DNA from: a virus
IMG/VR virus record: IMGVR_UViG_3300044841_000145
Location: 1 to 51,228 of that record
Reading direction: 5' to 3' (one strand)
DNA length: 51,228 nucleotides
Below the pieces are notes generated by a model that was not told where the DNA came from, ran no database searches, and saw only the letters and a program-made list of their open reading frames with translations. Made by a program: the position numbers and the translations under genes. Numbering within the stretch: position 1 is the first letter of the stretch; every line of letters starts with the position of its first letter. This document shows, one piece after another, positions 8,558 through 17,413 of this stretch.

Positions 8558-9370
8558 GTGTTCTCGAACGTCCAGGGCGTCGCCGCGGCGCCACCAGCCT
8601 CCGGGCTGGTGGCGTCCGCGGTGCGCCCCACCGTCGAACGCTGGGAGACCGGGCTCGCCTGGGTCCCCGAGCGGTGCGGCACCGCCTACCAGCTGGTGCC
8701 GATCTGCGACGAGCCCGCCATCGGGTACGTGCCGCCCCGGCCCGGGTCGGCCTACTACCAGCCGGTCGGGCTCCGGATCGCGGACGAGTGCTCCACGCTC
8801 GGCGGCCCCGTCGACCTGGACCGGGTGCGTCGGGTCGCCGAGGCACAGTCGCCGTTCGCGATCGCCCGGGAGCTGTGGGACGGCGCGCTGACGAAGGTCG
8901 ACACGTACCTGGTCGGCGGCGTCACCACATCCAACGCCTACCTCGCCTCGGCCGATGCGGAGACGGTCGGCGCGGCGGCAGCGTCCGCCCGGGTCGGGAT
9001 CGGGCGCCTCGAGCAGGCCGCGCTCGAAACGAGCCACGGCCAGCCGGTCTACCTGCACGTGCCCGTCCTGCTGCTCCCGCAGCTCGACGGCTACGTCCGT
9101 CCGATCGGGCAGCAGCTCGTCACGCTCGCCGGCAACACGATCGTCGCCGACGGCGGCTACCCGGGCACCGGGCCGACCGGGCAGGCAGCGGGCGCCACGG
9201 TCTGGACGTACGCCACCAGCCCGGTCTCGGTCCTCACCTCGTCGTGGGACATCGAGGACGACCCGTCGTCGGTCGACCACACCGTCAACACCCGCACCGT
9301 GTGGGCCGCCCGCCTCTTCGCCGCGACCTTCGACCCGTGCGTCCACCTCGCCACCGAGATCACCCTCTAG
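8558..9370 (+). CDS. Head-associated structural protein, function unassigned
   Basis: 270 residues, GTG start six bases after the capsid stop. The sequence is globular, without membrane segments (MFSNVQGVAAAPPASG ... VERWETGLAWVPERCGTAYQ; PVYLHVPVLLLPQLDGYVRP). Position directly after the capsid gene and tight spacing suggest a capsid or connector component, but I do not recognise the family. Confidence 0.65.
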   Translation: MFSNVQGVAAAPPASGLVASAVRPTVERWETGLAWVPERCGTAYQLVPICDEPAIGYVPPRPGSAYYQPVGLRIADECSTLGGPVDLDRVRRVAEAQSPFAIARELWDGALTKVDTYLVGGVTTSNAYLASADAETVGAAAASARVGIGRLEQAALETSHGQPVYLHVPVLLLPQLDGYVRPIGQQLVTLAGNTIVADGGYPGTGPTGQAAGATVWTYATSPVSVLTSSWDIEDDPSSVDHTVNTRTVWAARLFAATFDPCVHLATEITL

Positions 9371-9380
9371 GAGAACAGAA

Positions 9381-10358
9381 ATGGCCTACAACGGTGCGGG
9401 GAGCATCTTCGCGTTGGGCGCGAGGATCACGAAGCTCGACGCCGCCGGCGCTCCACTCGTCGGAGCGAGTAACGCCTACGTGACCGAGGCGCTGATCTCG
9501 GCGAACATCGGCAACACGTACAGCGAGCCGGACGCGATCACGCTCACGAACGGCCAGGGACAGACCTGCGTCCACTACCAGCCGTCCGCAGTGCTGCTCG
9601 GTGGAACGCTCGAGGAATTCCGTTTTTGCCAGCCCGATCCAAATATCTTGCAGTTCCTCGCCGGCGGTGAGGTCCTCACTACGGGCGGCACCAACGAGGT
9701 CCAGACCGTCACGATCACCGGCACACCCACCGGTGGCACCTTCACGCTGACCTTCTCCGGGCAGACGACCTCCTCGATCGCCTACAACGCGATCGCCGCG
9801 ACCGTCCGGACCGCGCTCGAAGGCCTGTCGAACATCAACCCCGGCGACGTCACCGTGGCGGGCGGCCCGCTGCCCGGCACCGCAGCGACGGTGACGTTCA
9901 CGGGCCAGTACTCCAGCACCGACGTCGCGCAGATGACGGCGACTGGCAGCTTCACCGGTGGCACCTCGCCGGCTGTCGCCGTCACGACCACTACTCCCGG
10001 GGTGGCCGGCACGAGCACGACCGGCTACCGGGCCCCGCTCGTCAACACTGACCCGACGCCCAACGGCGTCTCGATCGAGCTGTGGTCGCGGGCGGTGCTC
10101 GACAACTCCCTGCTTCCCGGCGGGATCCACTGGGTGCTGCCGCGGGCGAAGCTGCGGCCGTCGGAGGGCATGGCCCTGGGGTCGGAGGACCCGCTGCAGC
10201 CAGTTTTCAGCGGCACCCTCGAACAGAATGCGAATTTCGGTGACGGGCCAATCGGCGATATCGACTTCCCGACCGATCGCGTCTGGCAGTTCAACTACAA
10301 CCCGGCGGCGATCCCGACTCTGTCGACCGGCATGACCACTGTGATCGCGGACGCGTGA
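9381..10358 (+). CDS. Probable major tail (tube) protein with the same beta domain as the capsid
   Basis: 325 residues, ATG with AGGAGAAC at 9369-9376. Residues 1-105 and 207-325 form a structural core (MAYNGAGSIFALGARITKLD ... GDIDFPTDRVWQFNYNPAA). Residues 106-206 are the inserted beta domain, 24 of its first 25 residues identical to the capsid copy (one Tyr/Phe change). No other candidate tail tube gene lies before the chaperones, which favours this role, although tube genes usually follow the connectors. A second head decoration protein is the alternative. Confidence 0.6.
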   Translation: MAYNGAGSIFALGARITKLDAAGAPLVGASNAYVTEALISANIGNTYSEPDAITLTNGQGQTCVHYQPSAVLLGGTLEEFRFCQPDPNILQFLAGGEVLTTGGTNEVQTVTITGTPTGGTFTLTFSGQTTSSIAYNAIAATVRTALEGLSNINPGDVTVAGGPLPGTAATVTFTGQYSSTDVAQMTATGSFTGGTSPAVAVTTTTPGVAGTSTTGYRAPLVNTDPTPNGVSIELWSRAVLDNSLLPGGIHWVLPRAKLRPSEGMALGSEDPLQPVFSGTLEQNANFGDGPIGDIDFPTDRVWQFNYNPAAIPTLSTGMTTVIADA

Positions 10359-10359
10359 C

Positions 10360-11124
10360 GTGACAACCCCAGGCGGCTGCTCGGCGTGGGCCCAGGTCGA
10401 TGACCTGCCCACGTCGGCAGTTGGCCTGCACACCGAGGCCGCGTGGTGCGGTTACCTCGGGATGGCCACCGACATCCTCTGGAGTGCGACCGGCCGGCGC
10501 TGGCGGGGGGCCGGGCTCACCGCGGAGGTCGTGCTCCGTGCCGCGCCACCACGGACAGGGGAGGACAGCGGCTGGAGCTACCACCGCAGCTGGGGCCACT
10601 GCGCCTGCTATGCCGGTGCCGGCATTCTCGGGCCGCGCTGGGCCGACGCCCCGTACGGGCATCACGAGCCCACCAAGGTCCGGCTTCCGCACCCCGACGT
10701 CACCTCCGTGTCCGTCGTCGCAGTCGACGACGTCCCGTTCGACGCGTGGCGTCTGGACGGCTCATGGCTGGCCCGCACCGACGGGCGTGGCTGGTCGGCA
10801 TGTCACGACCGCAGTGTCGTGACATACGCGTACGGACACGAGCCGCCCGACGGCGGCAGGCTGGCGGTCGCCCAACTGGCCGTCGAGATCGGCCGGGACG
10901 CCGCTGACGATCCGGACCAGCCGTGCCAGCTCCCCAGGAGGGTCTCCTCCGTTACGAGGCAGGGCCTCAGCTACGACTCGCTCGATTCCATGGAGTTCCT
11001 CGACCGCGGACTCACTGGTCTTTACGCGATCGACAGCTGGATCCGAGCCGCGAACCCGCATGGCCGCAAACAGGCTGCCACCTGCTGGTCCCCAGATCTT
11101 CCCCGAGCCAGGAGCACGACATGA
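10360..11124 (+). CDS. Head-tail connector/adaptor-like protein
   Basis: 254 residues, GTG one base after the previous stop. It has the ordering and size of a gp6-type head-completion protein: helical N-terminus (AWCGYLGMATDILWSATGRR), central beta part with VTSVSVVAVDDVPFDAWRL, then a helical end (LAVAQLAVEIGRDAADDPDQ ... DSMEFLDRGLTGLYAIDSWI). Such proteins join the portal to the tail. The assignment comes from position and these segments, not a diagnostic motif. Confidence 0.6.
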   Translation: MTTPGGCSAWAQVDDLPTSAVGLHTEAAWCGYLGMATDILWSATGRRWRGAGLTAEVVLRAAPPRTGEDSGWSYHRSWGHCACYAGAGILGPRWADAPYGHHEPTKVRLPHPDVTSVSVVAVDDVPFDAWRLDGSWLARTDGRGWSACHDRSVVTYAYGHEPPDGGRLAVAQLAVEIGRDAADDPDQPCQLPRRVSSVTRQGLSYDSLDSMEFLDRGLTGLYAIDSWIRAANPHGRKQAATCWSPDLPRARSTT

Positions 11125-11336
11125 CCGAAGACCGCCGCGCCTTCGACCCGTTCGCCCCACCCCCGCTGGCGACCGCATCGGAGCCCGCCCCTGCGACTAC
11201 ACAGGCCGAGGACCTTCCGGCCGACCTCAGGTACCTCAGCAAGCCGGAGCTCGTCACTCTCGCCGAGCAGCGCAACCTCGACCCGTCCGGGACCCGACCC
11301 GAGCTGATCGACCGCCTGCTCGCCTCGCAGGGCTGA
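11121..11336 (+). CDS. Small SAP/HeH-domain protein in connector region
   Basis: 71 residues, ATG overlapping the previous stop, with GGAG at 11111-11114. An acidic/Pro-rich N-terminus is followed by a 35-residue helix-extension-helix (LSKPELVTLAEQRNLDPSG, RPELIDRLLAS) typical of SAP/LEM-like folds. Such mini proteins are frequent between connector genes in actinophages. DNA or protein binding is likely; the exact role is unknown. Confidence 0.65.
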   Translation: MTEDRRAFDPFAPPPLATASEPAPATTQAEDLPADLRYLSKPELVTLAEQRNLDPSGTRPELIDRLLASQG

Positions 11337-11339
11337 CCC

Positions 11340-11873
11340 GTGCCTGCCGGTCTGGGCCTCGACATCGGGTCGGTCGCGCAGACGATCCTCGCCGCCCTCG
11401 AAACGCACTACGCCGCGGCCGTCGGCATCACGCTGCCCGAGCGCCGGTTCCTGGCGCCCGGTGCACCGGAGCTGATCGCCATTGACTGCCCCTGCGCCGT
11501 CGTCACCTGCTCCGGTGTGGGCAACGGCCAGGCTCCCGGGGTGGGCGGGTCACCGCTGAAGGCCGGCAGCCAGGTCTCGTCGGCCGCGCTCCGGCACGTG
11601 ATCTACGCGGTGCAGGTGTGGCGGGTCGTGCCTGAGGCTGCCCGCGCCGGCACGAAACCTCCGCCGGTCGAGCGGCTCACCGAGGCGGGCCTCATGGTGA
11701 TGCGCGACGCCGGCCTGATCTCTCAGGCGCTGGTGGATATCTGCACGGCCGTCGACCGGACGCTGCCGGCGGGTGCGCTCGTCGCTCCGGGAGCGGTCAC
11801 CACGCTGGGCCCGGAAGGCGGGTACGCCGGCAACCAGGCGACCTTGTCGGTCACCGCAGGGATGCTCGTGTGA
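11340..11873 (+). CDS. Probable neck/tail-terminator protein
   Basis: 177 residues, GTG start. Helical N-terminus (GSVAQTILAALETHYAAAVG), central beta segment and a helical C-terminal part. It lies where the head closure or tail terminator protein is expected, between the connector and the gp10-like protein. No diagnostic motif; assigned by gene order. Confidence 0.5.
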   Translation: MPAGLGLDIGSVAQTILAALETHYAAAVGITLPERRFLAPGAPELIAIDCPCAVVTCSGVGNGQAPGVGGSPLKAGSQVSSAALRHVIYAVQVWRVVPEAARAGTKPPPVERLTEAGLMVMRDAGLISQALVDICTAVDRTLPAGALVAPGAVTTLGPEGGYAGNQATLSVTAGMLV

Positions 11874-12286
11874 GCCGCCCCCGCGCGAGCTACCGGGGCA
11901 ACGACCCCGACTTCCACGTCATCCGGTCGACGTTCTCCGACGACGATGGGCCGGTCGGGCGGTACGTGGACTCCCGGGCACGGCTGGTGCTCGCCGAGAT
12001 GCAGCGCCGCGCACCGGTGCGGACGGGGCTCCTGCTAACCACTCTGCGGACCCAGCGCCGTCGCACATCGCATGGCCCGGCTGTCGACGTCATAGCCGGC
12101 GCGCGCGGTTTAACTGAGTACCTCGGCTTCATCATTTTCGGGACTGAGCCGCACATCATCCGCGCTCGTCGCCGGCGCGCGCTCCGGTTCATCGGCAGCC
12201 AAGGCCTGACGTTCGCCCGCTCCGTCCGACACCCGGGCACCAGGGCCAACAACTTCATGCAGGACAGCCTTCGCGTCCTGCGCTGA
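11870..12286 (+). CDS. HK97 gp10-like tail completion/minor tail protein
   Basis: 138 residues; GTG overlaps the previous TGA. It shows the usual gp10-type features: APVRTGLLLTTLR in the N-terminal half, then GTEPHIIRARRRRALRF and HPGTRANNFMQDSL near the end. Members of this family complete the head-tail interface or tail terminator. Confidence 0.8.
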   Translation: MSRPRASYRGNDPDFHVIRSTFSDDDGPVGRYVDSRARLVLAEMQRRAPVRTGLLLTTLRTQRRRTSHGPAVDVIAGARGLTEYLGFIIFGTEPHIIRARRRRALRFIGSQGLTFARSVRHPGTRANNFMQDSLRVLR

Positions 12287-12341
12287 GTCGCGGCACTCGC
12301 GGGCGTCGCGCCCACCTGCTCGCTGGCCCGACCCTCAGCCC

Positions 12342-12806
12342 ATGCCCGCCGCATCCAAGAAGCGTTTCGGCCGGAAGGCCGACATCGAGCCGATCCCGGT
12401 GGTCGACTTCTCCGTCACGTTCGACGTCGACGGCGAGGAGACCGAGCACTACTTCAAGGCCCGCCCGCAGATCACCTACGGCGACATGGTCGCGCTGAAG
12501 AAGCACGAGGCCGACGACCAGGGCGCGGTGTTGCCGTACCTGGACCGCGTGATCCGCCGCTCCCTGATCAACAACGACGGCACCCCGGTCAAGTGGCGGC
12601 CGATCGTGAAGGCCGGCCAGTTCGCCAACCCGGACGGCACCGACGTCCCGGTCGCCGACCTGCCCAAGTACACCGCCCACGAGGCGGGCTCGTCGCGCCG
12701 CCGCTGGGTGGAGCTGATCGACTCCGACGACGCGGTCGTGGACTTCGAGCAGGTCATGAGCGTCTTCGAGTGGCTCGCGGAGGAGGCGGCCAACCGCCCT
12801 ACGTAG
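12342..12806 (+). CDS. Tail assembly chaperone, upstream product
   Basis: 154 residues. The position immediately before the tape measure, the acidic composition and the C-terminus ending in an open -1 frame fit the gp13/gpG-type tail chaperone. These bind the tape measure during tail polymerisation and are absent from the virion. The sequence contains ARPQITYGDMVALKKHEAD and DDAVVDFEQVMSVFEWLAEE. Confidence 0.7.
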   Translation: MPAASKKRFGRKADIEPIPVVDFSVTFDVDGEETEHYFKARPQITYGDMVALKKHEADDQGAVLPYLDRVIRRSLINNDGTPVKWRPIVKAGQFANPDGTDVPVADLPKYTAHEAGSSRRRWVELIDSDDAVVDFEQVMSVFEWLAEEAANRPT

Positions 12807-12826
12807 AGGCCACAGCTCTTCTGACT

Positions 12827-13144
12827 GTGGCCACCACCCGCTCTGACATCGCCTCGTACCTGCGGGGGAAGGCGCACCAGGCCGGCATCCACGTCGGGAT
12901 GCCGCTGGGGCTGGCGTGCGACATCCTCCTGGCCCTCGAGGTCGACGGCGTCCCGGGTGAAGAGATCAAGAAATGGCGGAGCAACCTCGATCGGCAGCTC
13001 ATGGTGCGCCCGGTCGCGTCGAGTCGTGCTGCCGGCCCGAACCGCGAGACCTGGGGTGCAACCCCGGAGCAGGCCCGCGCCATGGGCCAGCTGACGTCCG
13101 GCATGAAGCTGCCGCCGGGTGTCGTCCCGACTCCGCTGTCGTGA
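12827..13144 (+). CDS. Tail assembly chaperone, downstream (-1 frame) part
   Basis: The -1 frame relative to the upstream chaperone is open from about 12593 to 13144. If expressed by programmed -1 slippage before the TAG at 12804, the extension adds about 110 residues (PYVEATALLTVATTRSDIAS ...). An in-frame GTG at 12827 would give a stand-alone 105-residue protein but has only a weak ribosome site. Fusion by frameshift is the rule for this gene pair in siphoviruses. I do not see a canonical XXXYYYZ heptamer, so the slip site is undefined. Confidence 0.6.
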   Translation: MATTRSDIASYLRGKAHQAGIHVGMPLGLACDILLALEVDGVPGEEIKKWRSNLDRQLMVRPVASSRAAGPNRETWGATPEQARAMGQLTSGMKLPPGVVPTPLS

Positions 13145-13154
13145 GTCGCGACTC
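13143..13154. repeat. Palindrome GAGTCGCGACTC before the tape measure gene
   Basis: A perfect 12-bp palindrome overlapping the end of the chaperone stop codon. A similar segment (GAGTCGCGgCACTCGCGGG) follows the gp10-like gene at 12285. Both resemble the three intergenic GACACGCGACT copies. Confidence 0.4.
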
Positions 13155-13228
13155 GCGGGCGGTCGCGCGACTCCGCCCCCGGCAGCGATCGTGAGCGCGC
13201 CCCGTAGGACTGCGACCCCAGCTGTGAG

Positions 13229-16200
13229 GTGTCCCGTGCGATAGCCGTGCAACTGGACACCGCGTACGTCTCGGTCGAGGCAGAGAGCAGCGGCGCCGAG
13301 CGCGACGCAGCCACCGCCGGCCGCCGGTTCGGGAAGGCATTCGCCGACGGCGCCGACCGCGAAGCCTCGCGCACGAACGTCGCGGACCGGCTGTCGCGCG
13401 AGGTCGAGCAGGCCTCCCAGCGGGTCGCCCGCGCAAGGACAGCGGAGACCCGGGCGGCGCAGCAGGTGCAGTCCGCTGAGGACCGCCTCGCCGCGGCCCG
13501 CACCCGGGCGGAGAACGCGGCCGGCCGCGTGGTGGTCGCCGAGACCCGCCTGCAGACGCTCCGCGCCTCGGGCAGGGCCGGCGCCGATCAGCTCGTCGCG
13601 GCCGAGGAGCGCGTCAACGCCGCCCGTCGTGGCGCCGAGTCGGCGAACTCAGCCGTAGAGCGCTCGACCAGCCGTGTCGCGGACGCCCAGCAGCGTCTCG
13701 CCTCCGCCAACCAGGCCGTCGAGGGCGCGATCTCCCGGCACCGCGGCGCCCAGGACGGGCTGTCGTCGTCGATGTCCCGGTCGGGGAGCGCCGCGGAGTC
13801 TCTGGCGCAGCGGCTGCGGCGGATGGGCGACGAGGGCGCGTCGGTGGGACAGCGGATCCGGGCAGCCCTGGACGGGATCAGCCTGGCGGGGCTGTCAGGG
13901 CAGATCAGCCGCGTCAACTTCTCGGGCCTCGTCTCGGGGGCGAACCAAGCCAACAGCTCACTCCGGCAGCTTTCCGATTCCGGGTCCGGCTCGAGCTTCT
14001 CCGGCCTGATCTCAGGCGGCCTGCGCGCCGGCGCCGGGCTGGTCGCGCTCGGCACGGCGGCTGCCGCCTCGTACGCCGCGCTCGGCGGCGGGATCGCCAT
14101 CATCGGTGCCGTCGGGGCGTCCCTCGGGTCGCTGGCCGGGATCGCCGCGGCAGTGCCCGCCGCTCTCGGTGGCGTCGCTCTCGGCGTCGGGGCGATGCGG
14201 CTCGGCCTGTCCGGTATCGGTGGCGCGCTGCAGGCCCTCGGGGCCGCGCAGTCCGCGTCAGGTGCCGCCGCTGGCGCCTCTGCTGCAGCGCATGAGGCGG
14301 CGGCCGAGCGGATCCGGTCGGCGCAGATGTCGCTGCAGTCCGCGCAGACCGCGGCGGATCGGGCGTCGATCGACGGGGCACGTGCCGTGGCTGCGGCGCG
14401 CAGGGCCCTGGCGGATGCGCAGGCCTCAGCTGCCCAGCGCATCGCCGACAGTGAACGCAACTTGGCCAGGGCGTCGCAGGCCGCCAGTGACGCCCAGATC
14501 CAGTCGATCCGCCGCATCGCCGACGCCCAGGACACCCTCGTGCGGGCCCAGCGGTCGGCCCGTCAGGCGCAGGAAGATCTCACGCGCGCGGTCCGCGACG
14601 CCCGGGAAGCGCAGGAAGATCTCGCGCTGTCCGTGCGCGGTGCTGCTCTCTCGGAAGAGGAAGCGGTCATCGCCCTGGCCGACGCGCAGGAGCGGCTGGC
14701 GCAGGCCCGGAACGTCGGCGTGGACGGCCGGGAGCTGCAGCGGCTCGACCTCGATGCCCGGCAAGCGGCATTGAGGTTGGACGAGACCCGCGAGCGGTAC
14801 CAGGACCTGCAGCAGGAGTCGGAGGCGTCCGCTGCCGCCGGGATCAACGGCTCTGACGGTGTCGTCTCGGCGCAGCAGCGGGTCGCTGACGCCGCCGACG
14901 AGGTCCGCCGCGCCGAGCAGGGCATCACCGACGCCCGGGCGGAGGCCGCGAGGTCGGCTCAGGAGTCGGCGCAGCGGGTCGCGGACGCACAGCGGGAGCT
15001 CGCGCAGGCCCAGGTTGACGGTGCTCGGCAGGTCGCCGACGCGCAGGAGGGCCTCACGGTCGCGCAGGAGATGGCCTCCCGCGCCCAGGTGGACGCCGCA
15101 CTCCGCGTCTCCGAAGCCCAGCGGGACGTCGCGAACGCGATCCGCGAGGCGGGGCAGGCCGGTGCTGCCGGTGCCGGCGGGATCGACCAGGTGGCGCTGG
15201 CCATGTCGAAGCTGTCCCCGGCCGGGCGTGAGGTGGTGCTCGCGCTCAACGCGATGCGCCCCGCCTGGAATGCAATGCAGATGGGGGTGCAGCAGCGGCT
15301 CCTAGAGGGACTGGCGGGGCCGATCACGCAGCTGGGCACGACGTACATCCCGATCCTCGGAGCCGCGCTCGGCACCGTGGCGGACGCGTTCAACCTGGCC
15401 GGCCGGAACGCCCTGACGTTCTTCAACGACGCAGACACGGTCGGCCAGCTGCGACCCGCTCTGGACCTCGTCGCGCAGGGGGTGGCGAACGCGGCCCGGG
15501 CCTTCATGCCGCTGACGGAGGCGTTCACCGACATCTTCACGGTCGGCGCGACGTTCATGCCCCGGCTCGGTGCGGCGATCGAGGGCGTCGCGCAGAGGTT
15601 CGCCAACTTCATCTCCGCCGCGGAGGCCTCCGGTCAGCTCGCCGGGTGGATCGAGGGCGGGATCACTGCGTTCCAGACGCTGGGGGCGATCCTCGGGAAC
15701 CTCGGCGGCGTCATCGGCGGCGTGTTCGCGGCCGCGAATCAGGTGACCGGCGGTTTCGGGGGCACGCTGCTCCGGCTCACCGACCAGCTGAACAACACCG
15801 TCAACAGCGTGGCCGGCCAGCAGGCGCTCACCGCGTTCTTCCAGGGCGCAGCAGACGCGGCTACGGCGCTGATGCCGCTGATCGGTGGGGTCGTCCAGGC
15901 CCTCGGCGTGATCGGCCCGGTGCTGTCGGGCATCGGGGTGGCGATCGCGCCGCTGCTCGCGACCATCGTCCAGAACCTCATCCTCGGGCTGCAGGCCGCG
16001 GCTCCGGGCATCACCGCTTTCGCGGTCGGGTTCGTGCAGATCTTCGCGGCGATCTCCCCGCTGCTCCCGGTGATCGGAACCCTGTTCTCGATCATCGCCC
16101 CATTCCTGCCGATCCTGATCACGGTCGGGGCAGCGATCTTCGGCCTGGTCAACACGATCATCACGATCTCGCGGGTCATCACCACCCTGACCGCGGTCTG

Positions 16201-17413
16201 GCGGATCCTGTCGCTCGCCTTCACCCTGTCCCCGATCGGGCTCGTCGTCACCCTGATCGCCGGGCTGGTCGCCGCGCTGATCTACGCCTGGAACAACAGC
16301 GAGACGTTCCGGACCATCGTCACCGGTGCTTTTCAGGCCGTCGCTGACTTCGTGACCGGGGCGATCGCGACGATCTCGTCGGTGATCTCGTCGATCGTCG
16401 GCGTGATCGTGTCGGTGGCCGGGTCGGTCGGGAGCTTCGTCGGCACGGTGATCGGGTTCTTCGGGAACCTCGTCGGCACCGTGGTAGGCGCGGTGACCGG
16501 GTTCGCCAGCAACCTCACAGGGCTCTGGCTGAATCTGATCTCCACCGTCGTCGGAGCGGTGACCGGCTTCGTCAGCAACGTCATCTCGGGCTGGCAGAAC
16601 TTGATCGGCAACGTCGTCGGCGCCGTCAGCGGGTTCGTGGGCAACATCATCGGGTTCTTCGGGAACCTCGCCTCGACCGTGCTGGGCAACATCGGCGGGT
16701 TCATCGGCAACATCGTCAACTTCTTCGTCGGTCTCCCCGGCCGGGTCCTCGGCTCGCTCGGCGGATGGATCGGGCAGATGGTGAACCTCGGCTGGAACGT
16801 CATCCAAGGCCTCATCAACGGCCTCTCCTCCGCCGCGCAGGGCGTCATCAACTTCCTGATGAACCTCGCTCAGCGAGCCCTCAACTCGGTCCTCTCGTTC
16901 TTCGGCATCGCGTCCCCGTCGAAGGTGTTCGCCGACGTCGGCCGCCAGCTCGGGCTCGGTCTGGCGCAGGGCGTCGACCGCATCACCCCCGCAGTCGAGC
17001 GCGCCACCGAACGCATGTCGGCCGCCGCGGTGGATGCCGTCGACATCTCCGCCGCCGGTGACGCCGCACAGCGGGTCCTCGACCAGCTCGACCCCGCGAA
17101 CGTCCGCGGTGGAGACGGCTCGGCGCTCGGGGACTACATCTCCTCCGCCGTCCAGGCGCAGCTCGGGGACCTCACCGTCCGCAGCCAGGTCAACGCCACC
17201 GACGCGACGTCGCGGGTCGTGCAGGTCCAGCAGGACCCCGGCCCCACGGCCGACGACATCGGCCGGGCGGTCGCTGCAGCCATCGAGCGTGCAGGCCTCG
17301 GCGGCGGAGACCTGACGTTCAACCAGACGATCGAGCCGAGTGTCGTGCCGACCGCCGACCAGGCCGCCCAAGACCTCCGCACGCTCTCCGCCCTTGGGGT
17401 GTTCTCCCGGTGA
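13229..17413 (+). CDS. Tape measure protein
   Basis: 1394 residues, GTG start. It sets tail length: by the family rule of about 1.5 Angstrom per residue a tail near 200 nm is expected. Residues 1-about 260 and 340-660 are Ala/Gln/Arg/Asp-rich coiled coil with recurring RVADAQ-like units. A hydrophobic stretch occupies about 265-330, and 800-1190 alternates hydrophobic helices and Gly-rich repeats (VVGAVTGF, NIIGFFGNL). The signature FFGIASPSKVFADVGRQLG lies near 1224-1242, as in many tape measures. The stop overlaps the next start. Confidence 0.95.
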   Translation: MSRAIAVQLDTAYVSVEAESSGAERDAATAGRRFGKAFADGADREASRTNVADRLSREVEQASQRVARARTAETRAAQQVQSAEDRLAAARTRAENAAGRVVVAETRLQTLRASGRAGADQLVAAEERVNAARRGAESANSAVERSTSRVADAQQRLASANQAVEGAISRHRGAQDGLSSSMSRSGSAAESLAQRLRRMGDEGASVGQRIRAALDGISLAGLSGQISRVNFSGLVSGANQANSSLRQLSDSGSGSSFSGLISGGLRAGAGLVALGTAAAASYAALGGGIAIIGAVGASLGSLAGIAAAVPAALGGVALGVGAMRLGLSGIGGALQALGAAQSASGAAAGASAAAHEAAAERIRSAQMSLQSAQTAADRASIDGARAVAAARRALADAQASAAQRIADSERNLARASQAASDAQIQSIRRIADAQDTLVRAQRSARQAQEDLTRAVRDAREAQEDLALSVRGAALSEEEAVIALADAQERLAQARNVGVDGRELQRLDLDARQAALRLDETRERYQDLQQESEASAAAGINGSDGVVSAQQRVADAADEVRRAEQGITDARAEAARSAQESAQRVADAQRELAQAQVDGARQVADAQEGLTVAQEMASRAQVDAALRVSEAQRDVANAIREAGQAGAAGAGGIDQVALAMSKLSPAGREVVLALNAMRPAWNAMQMGVQQRLLEGLAGPITQLGTTYIPILGAALGTVADAFNLAGRNALTFFNDADTVGQLRPALDLVAQGVANAARAFMPLTEAFTDIFTVGATFMPRLGAAIEGVAQRFANFISAAEASGQLAGWIEGGITAFQTLGAILGNLGGVIGGVFAAANQVTGGFGGTLLRLTDQLNNTVNSVAGQQALTAFFQGAADAATALMPLIGGVVQALGVIGPVLSGIGVAIAPLLATIVQNLILGLQAAAPGITAFAVGFVQIFAAISPLLPVIGTLFSIIAPFLPILITVGAAIFGLVNTIITISRVITTLTAVWRILSLAFTLSPIGLVVTLIAGLVAALIYAWNNSETFRTIVTGAFQAVADFVTGAIATISSVISSIVGVIVSVAGSVGSFVGTVIGFFGNLVGTVVGAVTGFASNLTGLWLNLISTVVGAVTGFVSNVISGWQNLIGNVVGAVSGFVGNIIGFFGNLASTVLGNIGGFIGNIVNFFVGLPGRVLGSLGGWIGQMVNLGWNVIQGLINGLSSAAQGVINFLMNLAQRALNSVLSFFGIASPSKVFADVGRQLGLGLAQGVDRITPAVERATERMSAAAVDAVDISAAGDAAQRVLDQLDPANVRGGDGSALGDYISSAVQAQLGDLTVRSQVNATDATSRVVQVQQDPGPTADDIGRAVAAAIERAGLGGGDLTFNQTIEPSVVPTADQAAQDLRTLSALGVFSR

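Noticed and set aside
7232-9346. 704-residue reverse open frame opposite the capsid and head genes
   Set aside because: It is antisense to well-supported structural genes, has no recognisable domain, and arises from the high GC of third codon positions.
13340-15200. DNA repeat array suggested by recurring Ala/Gln/Asp codons
   Set aside because: The periodicity is protein-level coiled-coil repetition in the tape measure, not an exact DNA repeat.
15302-17371. 689-residue reverse open frame opposite the tape measure gene
   Set aside because: Asp/Arg/Glu-rich low-complexity mirror of the repetitive tape measure; no ribosome site or family signature.
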